Shown: piece after piece, positions 48,245 through 59,986 of the stretch
Position numbering within the stretch: position 1 is the first letter of the stretch
Layout of the letters: each line of letters opens with the position of its first letter
Origin: Lumbricus terrestris
Lineage: Eukaryota > Annelida > Clitellata > Crassiclitellata > Lumbricidae
Direction: 5' to 3'
Assembly: GCA_949752735.1 (NCBI GenBank)
Contig: OX457036.1
Span: 96,837,261 to 96,901,260 of the forward strand
DNA length: 64,000 nucleotides
Notes under the pieces: model-generated
Seen by the model: the letters and a program-made list of their open reading frames with translations, nothing else
The model's database searches: none
Told to the model about the DNA's origin: nothing
Made by a program: the position numbers and the translations under genes

Positions 48245-51200
48245 ACACATACACACACACACTCCAATGCTTTGCTACAAATAATGTATACATGTAATGA
48301 ACGCTGACTGTGTTTGAATGTAAGATGTCAAGAACAGGATTCAGACAACTTGGCAAAAGTGAAAAGACTGAGAGATTCTGAGCAAACTGTGCAGACTTAG
48401 TGTTATGTGATGTTTCAGTGGTGTAATAACAATTAATATAATCACTGCATCATAGAAACAGAGCAATACATCATAATAATCACGAGTTTCTTCCATGATA
48501 CGAAATTTATTCACCTGTAACTGTCTTCACTGATGAAGAGTAGATCATCCCTGTCAGAATAAAATCATTAAACCTAGTCTCAGATTAGGTCAGGTCACAA
48601 TACTGGTTTCAAATTAAATCAGGTCACAATACTGGTTTCAAATTAAATCAGGTCACAATACTGGTTTCAAATTAAATCAGGTCACAATACTGGTTTCAAA
48701 TTAAATCAGGTCACAATACTGGTTTCAAATTAGGTCAATTTACAAGACTAGTTTCAAATTAGGTCAATTTACAAGACTGGTTCAAATTAGGTCAATTTAC
48801 AAGACTAGTTTAAAATTAGGTCAATTTACAAGACTGGTTTCAGATAAGGTCAGGTCATAAAAGTCACAAGACTGGCTCCAGATTAGGTCAAGTCACAAGC
48901 CTATTTTCAGGTTAGGTCAGGTCACAAACTCTAACATTTGGCTGACGTAATATTTTGGCCTCATTCAGCTTCCCCCCACCGTCCACTTTGTTCCTCCAAT
49001 AAACTTGACATCTTGGTTGCCAATACTAGAACTGCTACACTATATGGCTGTCTCGATGATTTGCCTCAATTGGTTTTATTCCCACGCTCTTCTGAAAACC
49101 TGTATCTTCTTACAGGGTTTTGCGTACTGGGAGTGCTTCTGAACGGTTCACAGTAGTAAACACGTTTTACAAATGCTCAACTACAATACAATACAATAAT
49201 TGAACATTACTTAGCTTACAAATGAAATTGCTGTTCCCAAGGAATTTCAATATAAGTTAGATTGGTAATGCCTAAGAGTTTCTGACAAGGTACTACAGAT
49301 ACAGAAAGGATTAATTGTATTGAATATTGCCTGATAAAATCTAACCGACCTAATATGATGAACATCCGGAATTATAATCCAAAAATGATAAACACTCACA
49401 GCACAAACGTCCGTAGTGCTAGTACAGGCAATCTTGTTCTCGCATCTTCTAACTCAACTCCAATTCTATTTTTCTCCACGTATTTCATCAACGCGCCTGC
49501 TGCTCGAACCTGAGAATAAAAAAGTTGCTGTGAATTATTGACAAGCCACATAAGTAACATAAGGTCGTGTAAGCTAAACCCTCCAGTTAGAACAATAAAA
49601 TAACACAGCGTAACATAAGAAGAGGTTTAATTTGCTCAAAGACTTGTAGTCTGTGCTGAGACCAATGTAAATCAACCTGGAACATTAATAGCCCAATCAC
49701 ATAGCTAAATTTAAAAGCTGTGTTAGTATGCACTGAGACCATCCAAATCATTACACAAGTCAACGCTCTTCTACTGAATCCTGAAGTGATCAGCTTTTTA
49801 AAATAAGTATACCTCTACAAAAAAAATCTGTCCGAGTCTACCATAGGTATGTGTACACGTAGTACTCTTAGGTCCTTCAAGCAGAGGCTTAATTAAACCT
49901 CCTGACCAATAGCTTGTCACCTTGTACATCACCAAAATTCCACAACTAGGTCACAGATTTATATGAACATACACTTGTCATTGCACAGAGCCTCTTATTT
50001 GAAATGTTACATTTGTAACAGAATGCCAAACAACTGAAAACTGTTGTCTCTCTCTCTCAGTTCCTTTCATTCCTTTCGGAACATCGGGCGACAAGATTTC
50101 TCCATTCTGCACGGTCGGCTGCGACATTTGCTGCTTCGCTCCAGTCAATACCCATCTCCATCAGATCCTCCTTGAACGTGCCTCTCCAGGTCTTTCTCGG
50201 GCGTCCTCTGCTCCTCTTTCCTCCCTCCGGTCTCCACGTCATCGCCTCGCTCGCCAGCCTTCGCGTCGGCATTCGAAGTATGTGTCCGGCCATTCTCCTC
50301 CGTCTAATTTCTACAATCGTTTCCATCTCCATTGCTCCAGCCATTCTGAGGACTTCCTCGTTTCTGACGCGGTCCCTCCAAGTTACACCCAGAATGGTTC
50401 TTAGACATCTCCTGTGGAAGAAAACTGTTGTACACCCATTTAAAATCCTTCCAACTTCCGGACCACCTTCAGACCACTCTTACGTACAACCCTTTTGACA
50501 CAGCGCTCGTGAATGAGCAGGTGCCCCACACTTGGCTTTCGAGTAGCGCTTTAGAAGTTTGGAGATTGATTGCAATTACAAGGCTGCAGTACAACTTCGA
50601 GCAGCATGCATAAAAAATTTTCAAACACGAATTTATCTAATCAATACCATTCTAGTAGCTTCAGTTCTTCTTGGTTGCCTGTAACCTGATATGAACCTCC
50701 ATTTGGTACCTTTGACATGATGCAGCACTCATGAATAAGCTGGTACCATGTGCTTAGCTTTCGCATAATGTTTAAGAAATATGGAGATTACAATTGCGAT
50801 ATTGAACCAGTACAGACAGAATAGATTTTCAAAGACTAACCATGTTGATGCAGTCAAATGAAATGACGGAAGAAAGGTGCAGAGTGCGTTCTGCCTCGGT
50901 AAATGTTTCCGGAATGTTTGGAAGATTAAGAAGCACGAGACGTCGCTTGCAAGCATCGAAAGCTAAACAAAAACGCATCGAATTTTTTAAAGTTTATTAA
51001 CCCTAATAACAATATCATGTTCTATTGTCTTATCTTCAAATACCGTGTTTCCTAGGGCTGGTCGTACCAACGACAATTTTGTTCCATCTGTTTCTATTTC
51101 TTGCATCTTTCAATAACCAGTCGAATGATAATCCAGTCAAAGACTTTACCGGGAAGTTAAATATTAACAAATAGTTAGCAATCGATATTACAGTGATTCA

Positions 51201-54043
51201 ACGATTAACTAGTAATATTTAGACATCTGAAAGTCAACCCTAAAACCACAAATTTGTCCTGATGACAGGATCACCGAATGTAGTGTAAGACATTGTCCAG
51301 ATGGTATTTTCAGCAATAATCAGTAGTCCTCTACATTTTGTTACTTTTTATTAACTTCTTTCAGTACATTGCTATATATGGGAAATATTTTCACAAACAA
51401 GTTAACAATTTCAGGTCGATTTACAGACAATGAACAAGCATATAAATAAAGTTCAGATTTAAATTTACTAATCTTGAGTGCAACACAAGATAAGTGCAAA
51501 AACCTTCAAAACATTATAGTCTCGCTTGTTGTCACAATTCTGGATATGCCACTGCTTCTTACCTCGCTTCCTCCAAGCAATAGGACCTACCTCAGAGTCA
51601 CATTTCTGTGTGACTGCATGCATACCAACTTTTGCAATAATAGTAATCAGAAATGAAATACTAATGAATATTAATTATTATATGCAAAACTTACAGAAAT
51701 CAACACAAGGTAGCATTTGAACAACTTTGTCTGTATTCTGACCAGTAGCTTCAACTGAAACAACATAATATAACAATCCATCTAACTGCATCATGCATGT
51801 AGACAGAAATACATGTTTTTGAAATGTATCATCAACCAATAAGAAATCAATGTGCAACTGTGCATCCAGTGCCAGCCAATAAGAAATGCATGCATCCAAA
51901 TTGAGTGCCAATAATAAATCATAATTGCATGGCAGCTCAACCAATAAGATGTGTCAGCAATGCATCATCAACCAGTAAAATCATTGTGAACCCAACAACA
52001 AACAATAAAAATTCAGTGTGCAACAAGTACCAACCAATACGTAACACAGTATGTTTCAAAGTGACTAATAAGAACCAAGTGATGACCGCAAGACACAAAC
52101 CTGCTTCTTTCAGATTCTTTGAAAGCTGATCAAATTCCTTTGATCTAACAAGGATGCAGAGTGGCTCGATTTGATGGTAGACTAACAACATAACATTAGC
52201 ATCAAGTCATAAAATGAATAAGATCAATTGAGGCCTTAAATACAAATTCACAATAATAATAAAAAAAATTGCTTCATAAGAGCTCTGGCAGATTAGCTAT
52301 AGAATAAAATTAACAATAACTACATGCTGTTTTATTTGTTTCAACCACTTCTTGCAGTTCATGAACTAAATAAAATTTCAGCTCTATTTTTATCCCTAGT
52401 TTCCCTTGAAAAATTCAAATTCTGAGATAGCAAACCAGACTGACACACAGACAGACAGACAGGCAGGCAGATAGACAGATAGCACATACAAACACACACA
52501 CACACACACGGAATTACCCTTTTTCAAAATGTCAAAATTCTCTGTTTCCACCACATCTGGCATCACATAGAGTTCTGTGGTGTCCGACTTGTAATATGCA
52601 ACTCCAACTTTACCTCCACTCCACATAACGCTCATATACACACCCTGAAAAAGAAATCAAATGATAAACCGATTGAATAGTTGATTGACAAAATAAACAA
52701 AGCAAAACAAATACAGTAAACATAAACAATTAATAATAGAACAGACTCAGATGACTTTGTCATCTGATCAGCGTAATTAAACTTTCAAAGACTACCTGCT
52801 TTTAATTTGACTTTTGGCAACAGATTAATATTAAGGTGACCGGTAACAGACTAAAAACCAAGCTGTAACCATGTCAGCATCATTGGTCTGAACTTCTGGA
52901 TTTCACTAGTTTGTTCTGTTTCCTCTGCAATGAGATCAAGTGTAAACTAAATTGAGGTTGAAGACATCAGGTAAATTCAGTATTGAATTACATTAAATGA
53001 CTATTCCCACTCTGTAAAGATTCAGACCTCACTTAAGCATTTCTATGTTCAATTGATTTAAGCCCTATTCTTAATCGTAAGCTCAGAAAATTCTAAAATG
53101 CCACGCATAGAGCGGTGTGTAAAGTAAGAGGAGTTGTTCAAAGATACCTATTGACGAAGAAATTCTGGTTGTCAATTGTTATAAGACTAAACAGAAGACA
53201 TATCATAGGAACTGTTATATATTGAGTTGTGTTAAGAGTGCGAGAAAATGGAAAGAACAAGACTGGATGGATCAGAATCATTTTCTTTAAACTAAACTTT
53301 TTATTTTTGCAAGAATAGTATGAGGGGTGGTAGAGGAGCATGTGTTTTAATCTCTCCATGAATTTCAACCTGGTGCTGAAATTGACCTAACAACCTTGAA
53401 GCTAGACCTATTCTCACTGGCACTAAGCTGTTTTCACTGGCACTTCGATCACTCATGAGCAAGATTTTTCCCTGTGACCCACTTTCAAATTGCATTTGAT
53501 AAATTGTCAATTTCACCTTTTAAGATCAAAGCCACTACAATGTTTAGAAACGTATATACTATGTTACATTGCAGAAATTGAATCTGACACCAATGAAAGT
53601 CTGCTTATTGTCTGATTCTTGCCGCTGGCTAAGCATTATTCAATACGTTCATCTACAATAAAATTCTCCTATTTTAGTGCTAAACAAATGTGGACAGTAT
53701 TTGCGTATCGTGAATAATTATTGTCACATCTGGAAATCTTTTTGCTGATCTGATTCAGAGTAAATCAGACAGAGGATCTCCAGAGGTCTGAACTGTATAC
53801 AGTATTTCATGTTAAACCATATTACACAGTCCACATCGGTGAAATGTTTATGAGGCCATGATTTACACTGTCCTCCTCGATATCATCATCGTCGTCGGCT
53901 GTAAGTCCTCCTCCTCCTCCTCCTCCGGCTGAACGCCTGACTGTCAAATTGCTCTTCGCCTCTTCAGACGAAGTGGTCTCCGTTGGGCCGACGACATCCG
54001 CATCTGTCATAGACTCCGTATCAGACTCAACATCGCTAAACAT
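33119..54043 (-). CDS. MSH5: MSH5, meiotic MutS homologue, 26 coding exons, 833 aa
   Basis: Coding exons: 54043-53867, 52644-52518, 52181-52101, 51754-51695, 50962-50841, 49509-49400, 48550-48515, 47545-47466, 46566-46521, 46025-45887, 45230-45168, 44526-44446, 43831-43772, 43248-43176, 41724-41642, 41163-41083, 40416-40371, 39946-39905, 39298-39202, 38931-38866, 38304-38169, 37873-37649, 35712-35569, 34994-34857, 34108-34035, 33233-33119. Sum 2502 nt; human MSH5 is 834 aa as I recall. Matches along its length include [42 protein letters not shown], the Walker [15 protein letters not shown] (Gly590-Ser597), [16 protein letters not shown] and the Walker [12 protein letters not shown] (Asp669-Glu670). 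MSH5 pairs with MSH4 as a sliding clamp on meiotic recombination intermediates and favours crossovers. The N-terminus is acidic with a Gly run. Walker A has Thr where human has Pro (GPN). About 11 residues before TRVAREEI, present in human, are missing between exons 14 and 15: a true deletion or an unseen small exon. A splice acceptor sits 2 nt before the ATG, implying a non-coding first exon. Confidence 0.95.
33732..33842 (+). mobile_element. tRNA-derived SINE, 3'-truncated, in the last MSH5 intron
   Basis: Head GGGGCACGGTGGTGCAGGGG, B box GCAGGTTCGAATCCACC, then CAAGCCGCCGAGTG. The shared LINE-type tail is absent. Same head as 15094-15330. Confidence 0.7.
34540..34830 (+). repeat. LINE-tail-like interspersed repeat, copy 1 (MSH5 intron)
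   Basis: Shares with 48948-49195 the ordered words TTCGGCC-type start, CCCACCCACTGTCC-like, AACAGACTTGACATCTTG, GAGCGCCTCTGAACAGTTCA and a final AATACAATAATTAT-type tail. The GGGAGCGCCTCTGA motif ties it loosely to the LINE A tail. Not coding. Confidence 0.6.
36199..37631. repeat. 22-bp satellite array, about 65 units, inside MSH5 intron 22
   Basis: Consensus unit ATCATCTGAAACACTATTAT plus AG, nearly perfect throughout. Rare variants recur at a fixed spacing: CACTCTA at 36514 and 37173, AGATAATCTG at 36611 and 37292, GATGTCATC at 36851 and 37532. This shows a duplicated block of about 660-680 bp (roughly 30 units). The array ends some 17 nt inside the intron from the exon 22 donor at 37648. 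On the transcribed strand each unit carries TGTTTCAG, an acceptor-like word. Confidence 0.97.
41934..42390. repeat. T-rich low-complexity block in MSH5 intron 14
   Basis: Starts near GAGGCATCAAAAGGAACCCT and ends TTTTTTGCATCTATGATTGG. GTAACAAAGT occurs twice (about 41949 and 42275), followed each time by T-rich sequence with TTCTC/TTTCGAAAA. The outer GGCATC/GATGC words could be decayed inverted ends, but I find no target duplication. Confidence 0.4.
48210..48262. repeat. (CA)n microsatellite in MSH5 intron 7
   Basis: About 25 CA units with two CATA interruptions. Confidence 0.95.
48583..48925 (+). repeat. 29-bp minisatellite at the 3' end of MSH5 intron 6
   Basis: Units of the type GGTCACAATACTGGTTTCAA plus ATTAAATCA, then a second variant with GGTCAATTTACAAGACT. 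About 12 units. The array begins roughly 33 nt from the exon 7 acceptor at 48550, so it covers the zone where the branch point would be expected. Confidence 0.9.
48948..49195 (+). repeat. LINE-tail-like interspersed repeat, copy 2 (MSH5 intron)
   Basis: Counterpart of 34540-34830: GGCCTCATTCAGCTTCCCCC, AATAAACTTGACATCTTGG, GGGAGTGCTTCTGAACGGTT and a CAATACAATACAATAATTG tail. It lies next to the 29-bp minisatellite in the same intron. Confidence 0.6.
50057..50413 (-). pseudogene. RTE-like LINE C-terminal fragment in MSH5 intron 5
   Basis: Reverse-strand peptide contains [51 protein letters not shown] and [20 protein letters not shown], ending with a stop at 50059-50057. This G-H-I-L-R-M, R-G-R-P-x-x-T-W and R-x-E-W-R series is the standard C-terminus of RTE-like endonuclease/reverse-transcriptase proteins. 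The frame is intact but the catalytic domains are absent. Confidence 0.8.
50414..50815 (+). repeat. Two LINE family B tail scraps in MSH5 intron 5
   Basis: Around 50500-50585 and 50725-50815 the words CTCGTGAATGAGCAGGTGCC / CTCATGAATAAGCTGGTACC, TTGGCTTTCGAGTAGCGCTT / TTAGCTTTCGCATAATG and GATTACAATTGCGAT appear. They match the 3' tail of the family B copies at 31003-31590. Confidence 0.65.
52476..52509. repeat. (CAGA)/(CA)n microsatellite beside MSH5 exon 2
   Basis: ACAGACAGAC-type repeats (about 52440-52480) pass into (AC)n ending at 52509, about 9 nt from the exon 2 end at 52518. The exon 2 donor GGTAATTCC lies at the array edge. Confidence 0.85.
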
Positions 54044-54045
54044 TT

Positions 54046-55362
54046 CTGCAAGACAAAATCAATACGGCATGCCTTCGAGTGCTGCCTTTTGTATCAAACA
54101 GTGACTACAGGACTCTTTAAATTGAAACCATTTGTTAAATAAATTGCAGATTCACAGAACTGTTCCTTCTTCGTTTGTCTTTAGAAACGTGTTAAGGTTG
54201 CAAGTCTGTTGTAATAGATTTTCCTAGGTCTCGCCTGAATATAGTCATCATCATTGTCATTGATGAGTGAGTCTTTCAGGCTAACCCTATTATACAATTT
54301 AAGGTAAAAGTGCATTTTAGCGTATTTTATTATTTAGCGTATGTATTATTTTAGATATTTCATTGATGAAAAAATTACAAACAGACAAAATTGAGTGATA
54401 TTGAAAGCTGGATTGGTGAAAACTTCTTGGTGAAATAGAAGCTGAATTGATGAGAAAACACTTGAGAAATGGAAGGTGGATTAAGGTATCTAATGGCTGA
54501 CATAGCAGCTGGATGGACAAAAATAACGCTCGAGAAATGGAAACGGAACTGATGAAAAGATTGCTTGAGAAATAGAAGTTGGATTGATGAAAATTATTTC
54601 CCTTAAATAGAAGCGGGTTGCTGAAAAGATACTTAATTAAATGAGCGCTTGGCTGATGACAAATAATAGTTAGGCCTATTTAATAGAATCAGGATTGATG
54701 AAAAAAATTGTTGCTGCAACAGAAGCTGGATTGACGAAAGTGATACATGCCAAGGTAGAAGTCGGATTGATGAAAATACCTGCGGAAGTTCGAAAACGCA
54801 CCCAAACAATAAAATACGCTATTTATTTTTAGCTAAGCGGTTTCGAATAAAATACGCTAAAATGCACTTTTACCCAATTTAAAGACAAATGTTTGCAGAG
54901 GAATTTGTAAAACGTAGGCTTACTAGGTCTACTTCTTCAATATCGCTCAAATTGTTAAAAATTGTCCTCCACTTTCCAGCTGAGTACGACAGCCCAATAT
55001 AGCATACCTGCACAGATTTAGCACCTTCAACTGCTGCTTTTCGAATTGCATAAGGCAATATAAATATAAAATTAAACTTTATTTTAAAATTAATTGGCTC
55101 GAAAGAAACAAACTCGGGTGCTCGCAATGGTAGCAGACGACATTCATGTGGTCATCACATCCATCACTCCACTCGGCAAATCATCAGAGCTTGCTCAGAT
55201 GACATTCTGGTCAGGCGTGGAACAATTATTTAACTCCTTGACTGGAGAACATAAAATATTGCTTATAAAGATTATGCGATGGCAAGTCTCAATTTGTCGC
55301 GCTAAATAATTTCGATTTAGGCCTAAAATAACTGCGTTAGGCACTCTGCTGCATGATTTCAT
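54046..55362. other. Upstream region of MSH5
   Basis: Holds the presumed non-coding first exon and promoter. About 54360-54790 repeats the theme GGATTGATGAAAA / GAAATAGAAG roughly every 50-60 bp (loose, diverged tandem repeat). A GATTT/AAATACGCTA word pair, TTTTAGCGTATTTTATT at 54314 and AATAAAATACGCTAAAATGC at 54845, brackets it as an inverted repeat, so it may be one element. No coding exon accepted. Confidence 0.4.
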
Positions 55363-55374
55363 TTGAAACCGCTA

Positions 55375-55843
55375 ATGAATATTGAGAGGTTGGAGAGGGT
55401 CCACGACTGCACGACTTATTGGGGGGAGGGGTTCACCAAGTACGATCGTGTATCCCAATATATGCGTGAGGTCTTGCACTGGCTTCCTTTCCCGCAGCGC
55501 ATCTCATTTAGGATTGCATCTTTGGTGTGGCGATGCTTATCAGGCTGGGCACCCTCCTATCTGTGTGAGCTTTGCCTCCCTCTTTCCACTTGCATAGGCC
55601 GCCGCGCACGTACTGCGCTCTGCTGTCCATGGTGACTTAATGGTTCCTTTCACTCGTTGTGCAACAATGCAAAGGCGTTCATTCTCTGTGGTTGGTCCAA
55701 CAACCTGGAATGGACTTCCCTTGACTATGCGACACCTCCCAAGCTCTTCTCAATTCCACAAACTGTTGGAGACTGTTTTTTCGCTTGATCTCGGCCGGGA
55801 GCGCCTCTGAGTAGGTACCTTTACGGGGCGCTATATAAATTGC
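55375..55843 (+). pseudogene. LINE family A 3' fragment
   Basis: Peptides REVLHWLPFPQRISFRIASL and SYLCELCLPLSTCIGRR match the reverse-transcriptase tail at 6238-7733. After a frameshift near 55605, VGPTTWNGLPLTMR-type sequence follows. The 3' UTR GGGAGCGCCTCTGAGTAGG with GGGGCGCTATATAAATTGCA leads into (ATTG)n. Confidence 0.8.
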
Positions 55844-55844
55844 A

Positions 55845-55946
<102 letters not shown>

Positions 55947-57090
55947 CTAAAGGGAAAACCTATTAACCTAGCTAGCTAGGCCTATAGGCCTACAACAGAC
56001 TGACCGAATGTAGACTACCGTATATAAATCGGACTTGTTAATTTGGTTACAAAATAAAACATTTTGATTGATCGACCGACCAATCGATCGATCGATTTCT
56101 TTTACGTATAGGCTATTATTATTATTTTCATATAGCAGAGGGACCTAAATGGCGTGGCGTCCATTCAAACGGGCGAGGGGTGGTGAAGGATTTCACCCGA
56201 TCAATTCATTGAAAAATGAGAAGGGTCGAGGTCGCAATATAAAAATCAAGCACATAAAAATTTACATTTTCTTCCCAAAAGCCCCAGTAGGCTACTTCTG
56301 ATTAATGCCCCAGAATATATCCTCAAATGGTGCTCACACTGGCAGATAGCCTAATATGACTATGGAATAATGGGACTTAAAATAGAAGAGGTTACGAAAA
56401 ACGGTTTATCTTCCACCTTTATATACAACCAAGAGACATTGGAAGCAGCTGCTGTCCTGTGTTTAAAAAATATTTAATAAAAAAAGTATACCCTAAGCCC
56501 ACTGTTGTCTAGAAGTTAGTAAGACTATCAGATCTAGGTTTTGTCATTAATGTTCACTGTAATGTAGGCCTATTGGCTGATAATTGAATCTGATTCATGA
56601 AATTTCTGTTTCAAGACATACCATTTTTGGTGTAACCTAGTGCCAGGTATAGGGGCCTGCTCAAAGGTTATAAGCTACACACAACAGGTCCATTTGTTCC
56701 TAGTGTTTTTCCCTTGCAGATGAGAGAACGCAGAAGCACAAACTGAATAATATATTATCAGTCGCAATGCTAATCGTGATCGTAAACTCTAAAGCTCTTA
56801 TTCAATTCCCAATGACTTAATTAGTGGACTCCTGAAAGGGGTTGTGTCACAATGGTGTGTCGTGTAATTGCTACCGTGCTATTAAATCTTTGATCAGCTG
56901 GAAGCACTGAATGGGCTATTGACAAATAATTATGGCTTTTGCTGCCGGACTATTTTATTTTTAACTTTTGCAATCGGAGAGATGCATGATAGATTCTCAG
57001 CCCATTTGCTTCTATTGACGCCGTTAAATTGTTATACTTATAATTATTATATTAGCCTATATTTCTGAGTCACTATTTCGGTTAGGCCTA
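55947..57090. other. Intergenic region
   Basis: Contains the diverged repeat at 56147-56245 (counterpart of 4785-4925) and several TAGGCCTA words (for example two near 55977-55993, one at about 56571). No exon recognised. Confidence 0.35.
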
Positions 57091-57407
57091 CTAATCAAAA
57101 GTCCTCTCATCGACATCTGTCTCAGTTCTCTGGATAGGTCGGACTTGTTTGCTCCACGAGCTAGAACCACTATTGCTCAAACTCGATCCTTTAACATCAC
57201 TGGACCCTCCGTTTGATGAAAAAATTATATTAAAGGATGTTCTTATGTTTTGTAATTTGCGTCGCTTCACGGACTCTACGTTGGTCTCGTCTGTCTGGAT
57301 CGCTATACATATAGATCTGCATTTCTCTCTCTTCTTAGGAGAGAGACATTTTCGCACAGGGAGCACTACCGAATGGTCATGGCTGTGAGCGGGGCTATAG
57401 ATCTAGC
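57091..57407 (-). other. Candidate terminal coding exon (function unknown)
   Basis: The reverse strand is open from an in-frame stop at about 57408 to a TAG/TGA-type end at 57091. The peptide is SVVLPVRKCLSPKKREKC, AIQTDETNVESVKRRKLQN, a serine-rich stretch and RPIQRTETDVDERTFD. A possible acceptor (AGATCTATAG) precedes it. Composition (basic start, Ser-rich, acidic end) is protein-like, but I know no match and no further exons were found. Confidence 0.25.
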
Positions 57408-58041
57408 CTATAGACATTAGGAGTCCACTAATTGCATTGAATATTTAATATTACTGATCACATGACAAGGCTCATCTACAGTTCTAGAGTGGTTCATCTA
57501 CAAATTTGTAGTTTTGAGATAATCGACTTTGAAGTTTTGACCTACTCTAGTTGGCCTAGTTTAAATCGGAATGAAAACGTTTTGGAATGAAAGATTGATA
57601 TTATAAACTGTTATAATGCATATAATCGGCATGTATAATGCCGCTAGTAAATATTAGTGAACTTTGGAGAAAATAGCATTTTTATTGCGTGGGCCAGTAA
57701 TGAATTGACAAAAACATTCGTAATTTTTACGTCAAAGTGAATCAACTTGACTTGATCCGTTCATGAACTGAATGATTTACAATCTACAATATTGTAATGT
57801 GAATCAACGCGAGATGATCCACTTAGGCTAATCTCTGAATAAATATGCCAAAACACATACAAACTCATGCAGTCAGTTCTCAATAATATGGTATCTTTTA
57901 AATATTACTACAGGAAAGCATAGACGCACAGATATAATTCTAGGTTTATGGAACAAAAGTTTTAACGCTAGCCAAATATTTTGCAAGCACACGTAGGTTT
58001 GACTATCTCCTCTACAGTTTGTACTCGACGCTGCTGCTAGA
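57408..58041. other. Intergenic region, no gene seen
   Basis: AT-rich. Words of the type GTGAATCAA-CTTGA-CCACT recur here and at 59510-59840, suggesting a diverged interspersed repeat on both sides of the minisatellite. Confidence 0.3.
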
Positions 58042-58798
58042 CTTGTACAGCACTGCCACACAACACAAATACAGCTCTGCCACACAAATACAGCTCGATC
58101 TGCCACACAAATACAGCTCTGCCACACAAGTTCAGCTCTGCCGCACAAGTACAGCTCTGCCGCACAAGTACAGCTCTGCCACACAAGTATAGCTCTGCCA
58201 CACAGTACAGATCTGCCACACAAGTACAGCTTTGCCGCACAATAACAGCTCTGTCACACAAGTACAGCTCTTCCACACAAGTACAGCTCTGCTATACAAT
58301 TACAGCTCTGCCACCAGTATAGATCTGCCACGCAAGTACAGATCTGCCACACAAATACAGCTCTTCCACACAAGTACAGCTCTGCCGCACAAGTACAGCT
58401 CTGCCGCACAAGTGCAGCTCTGTCACACAAGTATAGCTCTGCCACACAGTACAGATCTGCCACACAAGTACAGCTTTGCCACACAAGTATAGCTCTGATA
58501 TACAATTACAGCTCTGCCCCAGTATAGATCTGCCACGCAAGTACAGATCTGCCACACAAGTACAGCTCTTCCACACAAGTACAGCATTTCCACACAAGTA
58601 CAGCTCTGCCACACAATAGCAGCTCTGTCACACAAGTACAGCTCTTCCACACAAGTACAGCTCTGCCACATAAGTACAGATCTGCCACACAAGAGCAGCT
58701 CTTCCACGCAATATAGCTCTGCCACAGTGCCACACAAGTACAGCTCTGTCACACAAGTACAGCTCTGGCACACACTACAGCTCTGCCACACAAGCACA
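58042..58798. repeat. 19-bp minisatellite, about 40 units
   Basis: Unit CACACAAGTACAGCTCTGC with scattered substitutions. Because 19 is not a multiple of three and the unit has no stop in any register, all six frames are open in the consensus. That explains the many overlapping open frames here. They encode the same 19-residue periodic peptide in shifted phase and are not taken as genes. Confidence 0.95.
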
Positions 58799-59063
58799 AG
58801 TAATTTTATGGTAAGGCCTATATTTTGTATATTACTCATACAAATTATGCACCTAAACATCTATAAGAATAATAATTTGTTGAGGTGTAAGTCATTATTT
58901 GCATGTTGGACATTTAGACAATGCATCCAAAACAGCTACAGGTTAAGAATAGCTTTAACGTTATATATGCTTGGTGACAGTAACAATTCTTTACAATGTC
59001 GAGTTTAATAAGGTGTCACAGCGAACGAAAACAGGATAATTTAGCTTTCTAATTTACATGTTA

Positions 59064-59290
59064 TATGGTGGGACGCGGTGGTGCAGCGGTAGGCTAAGTT
59101 AGTCGCCTTTTACACCGAAGGGTCGCAGGTTCAAATCTACCACAAGCCACTACGTAGCGACCTTGGACAAGTTGCTCACCCACAATATTATTGTCTGTGA
59201 GAAAGACAACGGGAAACCACCTCACTCCTCGAGAGGCGAAAAGTCAATGAACCTGCCTTCGGGGAACTTGTCCTACGCAAAATCTGGTTG
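59064..59290 (+). mobile_element. tRNA-derived SINE
   Basis: Head GGTGGGACGCGGTGGTGCAG, B box GCAGGTTCAAATCTACC, then CTTGGACAAGTTGCTCACCC and CGGGAAACCACCTCACTCCT. The head matches the SINE at 15094-15330, but the body and 3' end differ, so this is a different subfamily. Confidence 0.7.
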
Positions 59291-59986
59291 TTTTGTCCAG
59301 GGCCATTATACTGTGGGTTATGTCCTTTCAAGACGCCATTTCCTCCATATTGTTAATATTATTAGCAACTTGGCGAGGTTCCTATCAAAGTCTGCGAAAC
59401 ATGAGAATATTACAACGCACGCAAGATTAATTTTCTAAAGTCGGATTTTTTTGTTCAGCGCTAATTCAGTACGAAGACCGAGGCTAAAACAACAAAACCT
59501 TTGGTGGAAGAGTGAATCAAGTGTGAATGATCCACTATGCCTTGTCATAAAGTGTCAATGAGTTAATAAATTTAAGCGCAAAAGTGAATCAAGTCAACTT
59601 GAACCACTCTTGCACCAACTTGCAATCAAAGCGGCGAATATCAAGAATGAATTAAACAAACATGATTCACTAATGAAATTTCGTATGCGTTGATTATTGT
59701 CAGTTCTATAACAAATATATCTCAAATACGCCATGATAGAGTCCTTTAGCGGCTTAGCTGACTTCACCATCGGAAAGAGCGCATTCGATTTAGTGGAAAA
59801 GTGGCTTAAAGTGAAAATCGCAAAAAATGGACTTGAACCACTTTAGAACCAGATGAGCCGACATCTTGAAGTACGGTAACTCAGCGGCGCCTCCAGGATG
59901 TTTTTCTTCTACGCACAGCCAAGGGCGGAAAAATTTTCTATGGGGGGGCCATGCAGCAGGGAAAATTTTTCGCCAGGGTCGCCGAA

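Noticed and set aside
57873..58860. Overlapping Cys-rich open frames on both strands, up to 145 codons
   Set aside because: They are translations of the 19-bp minisatellite in different registers.
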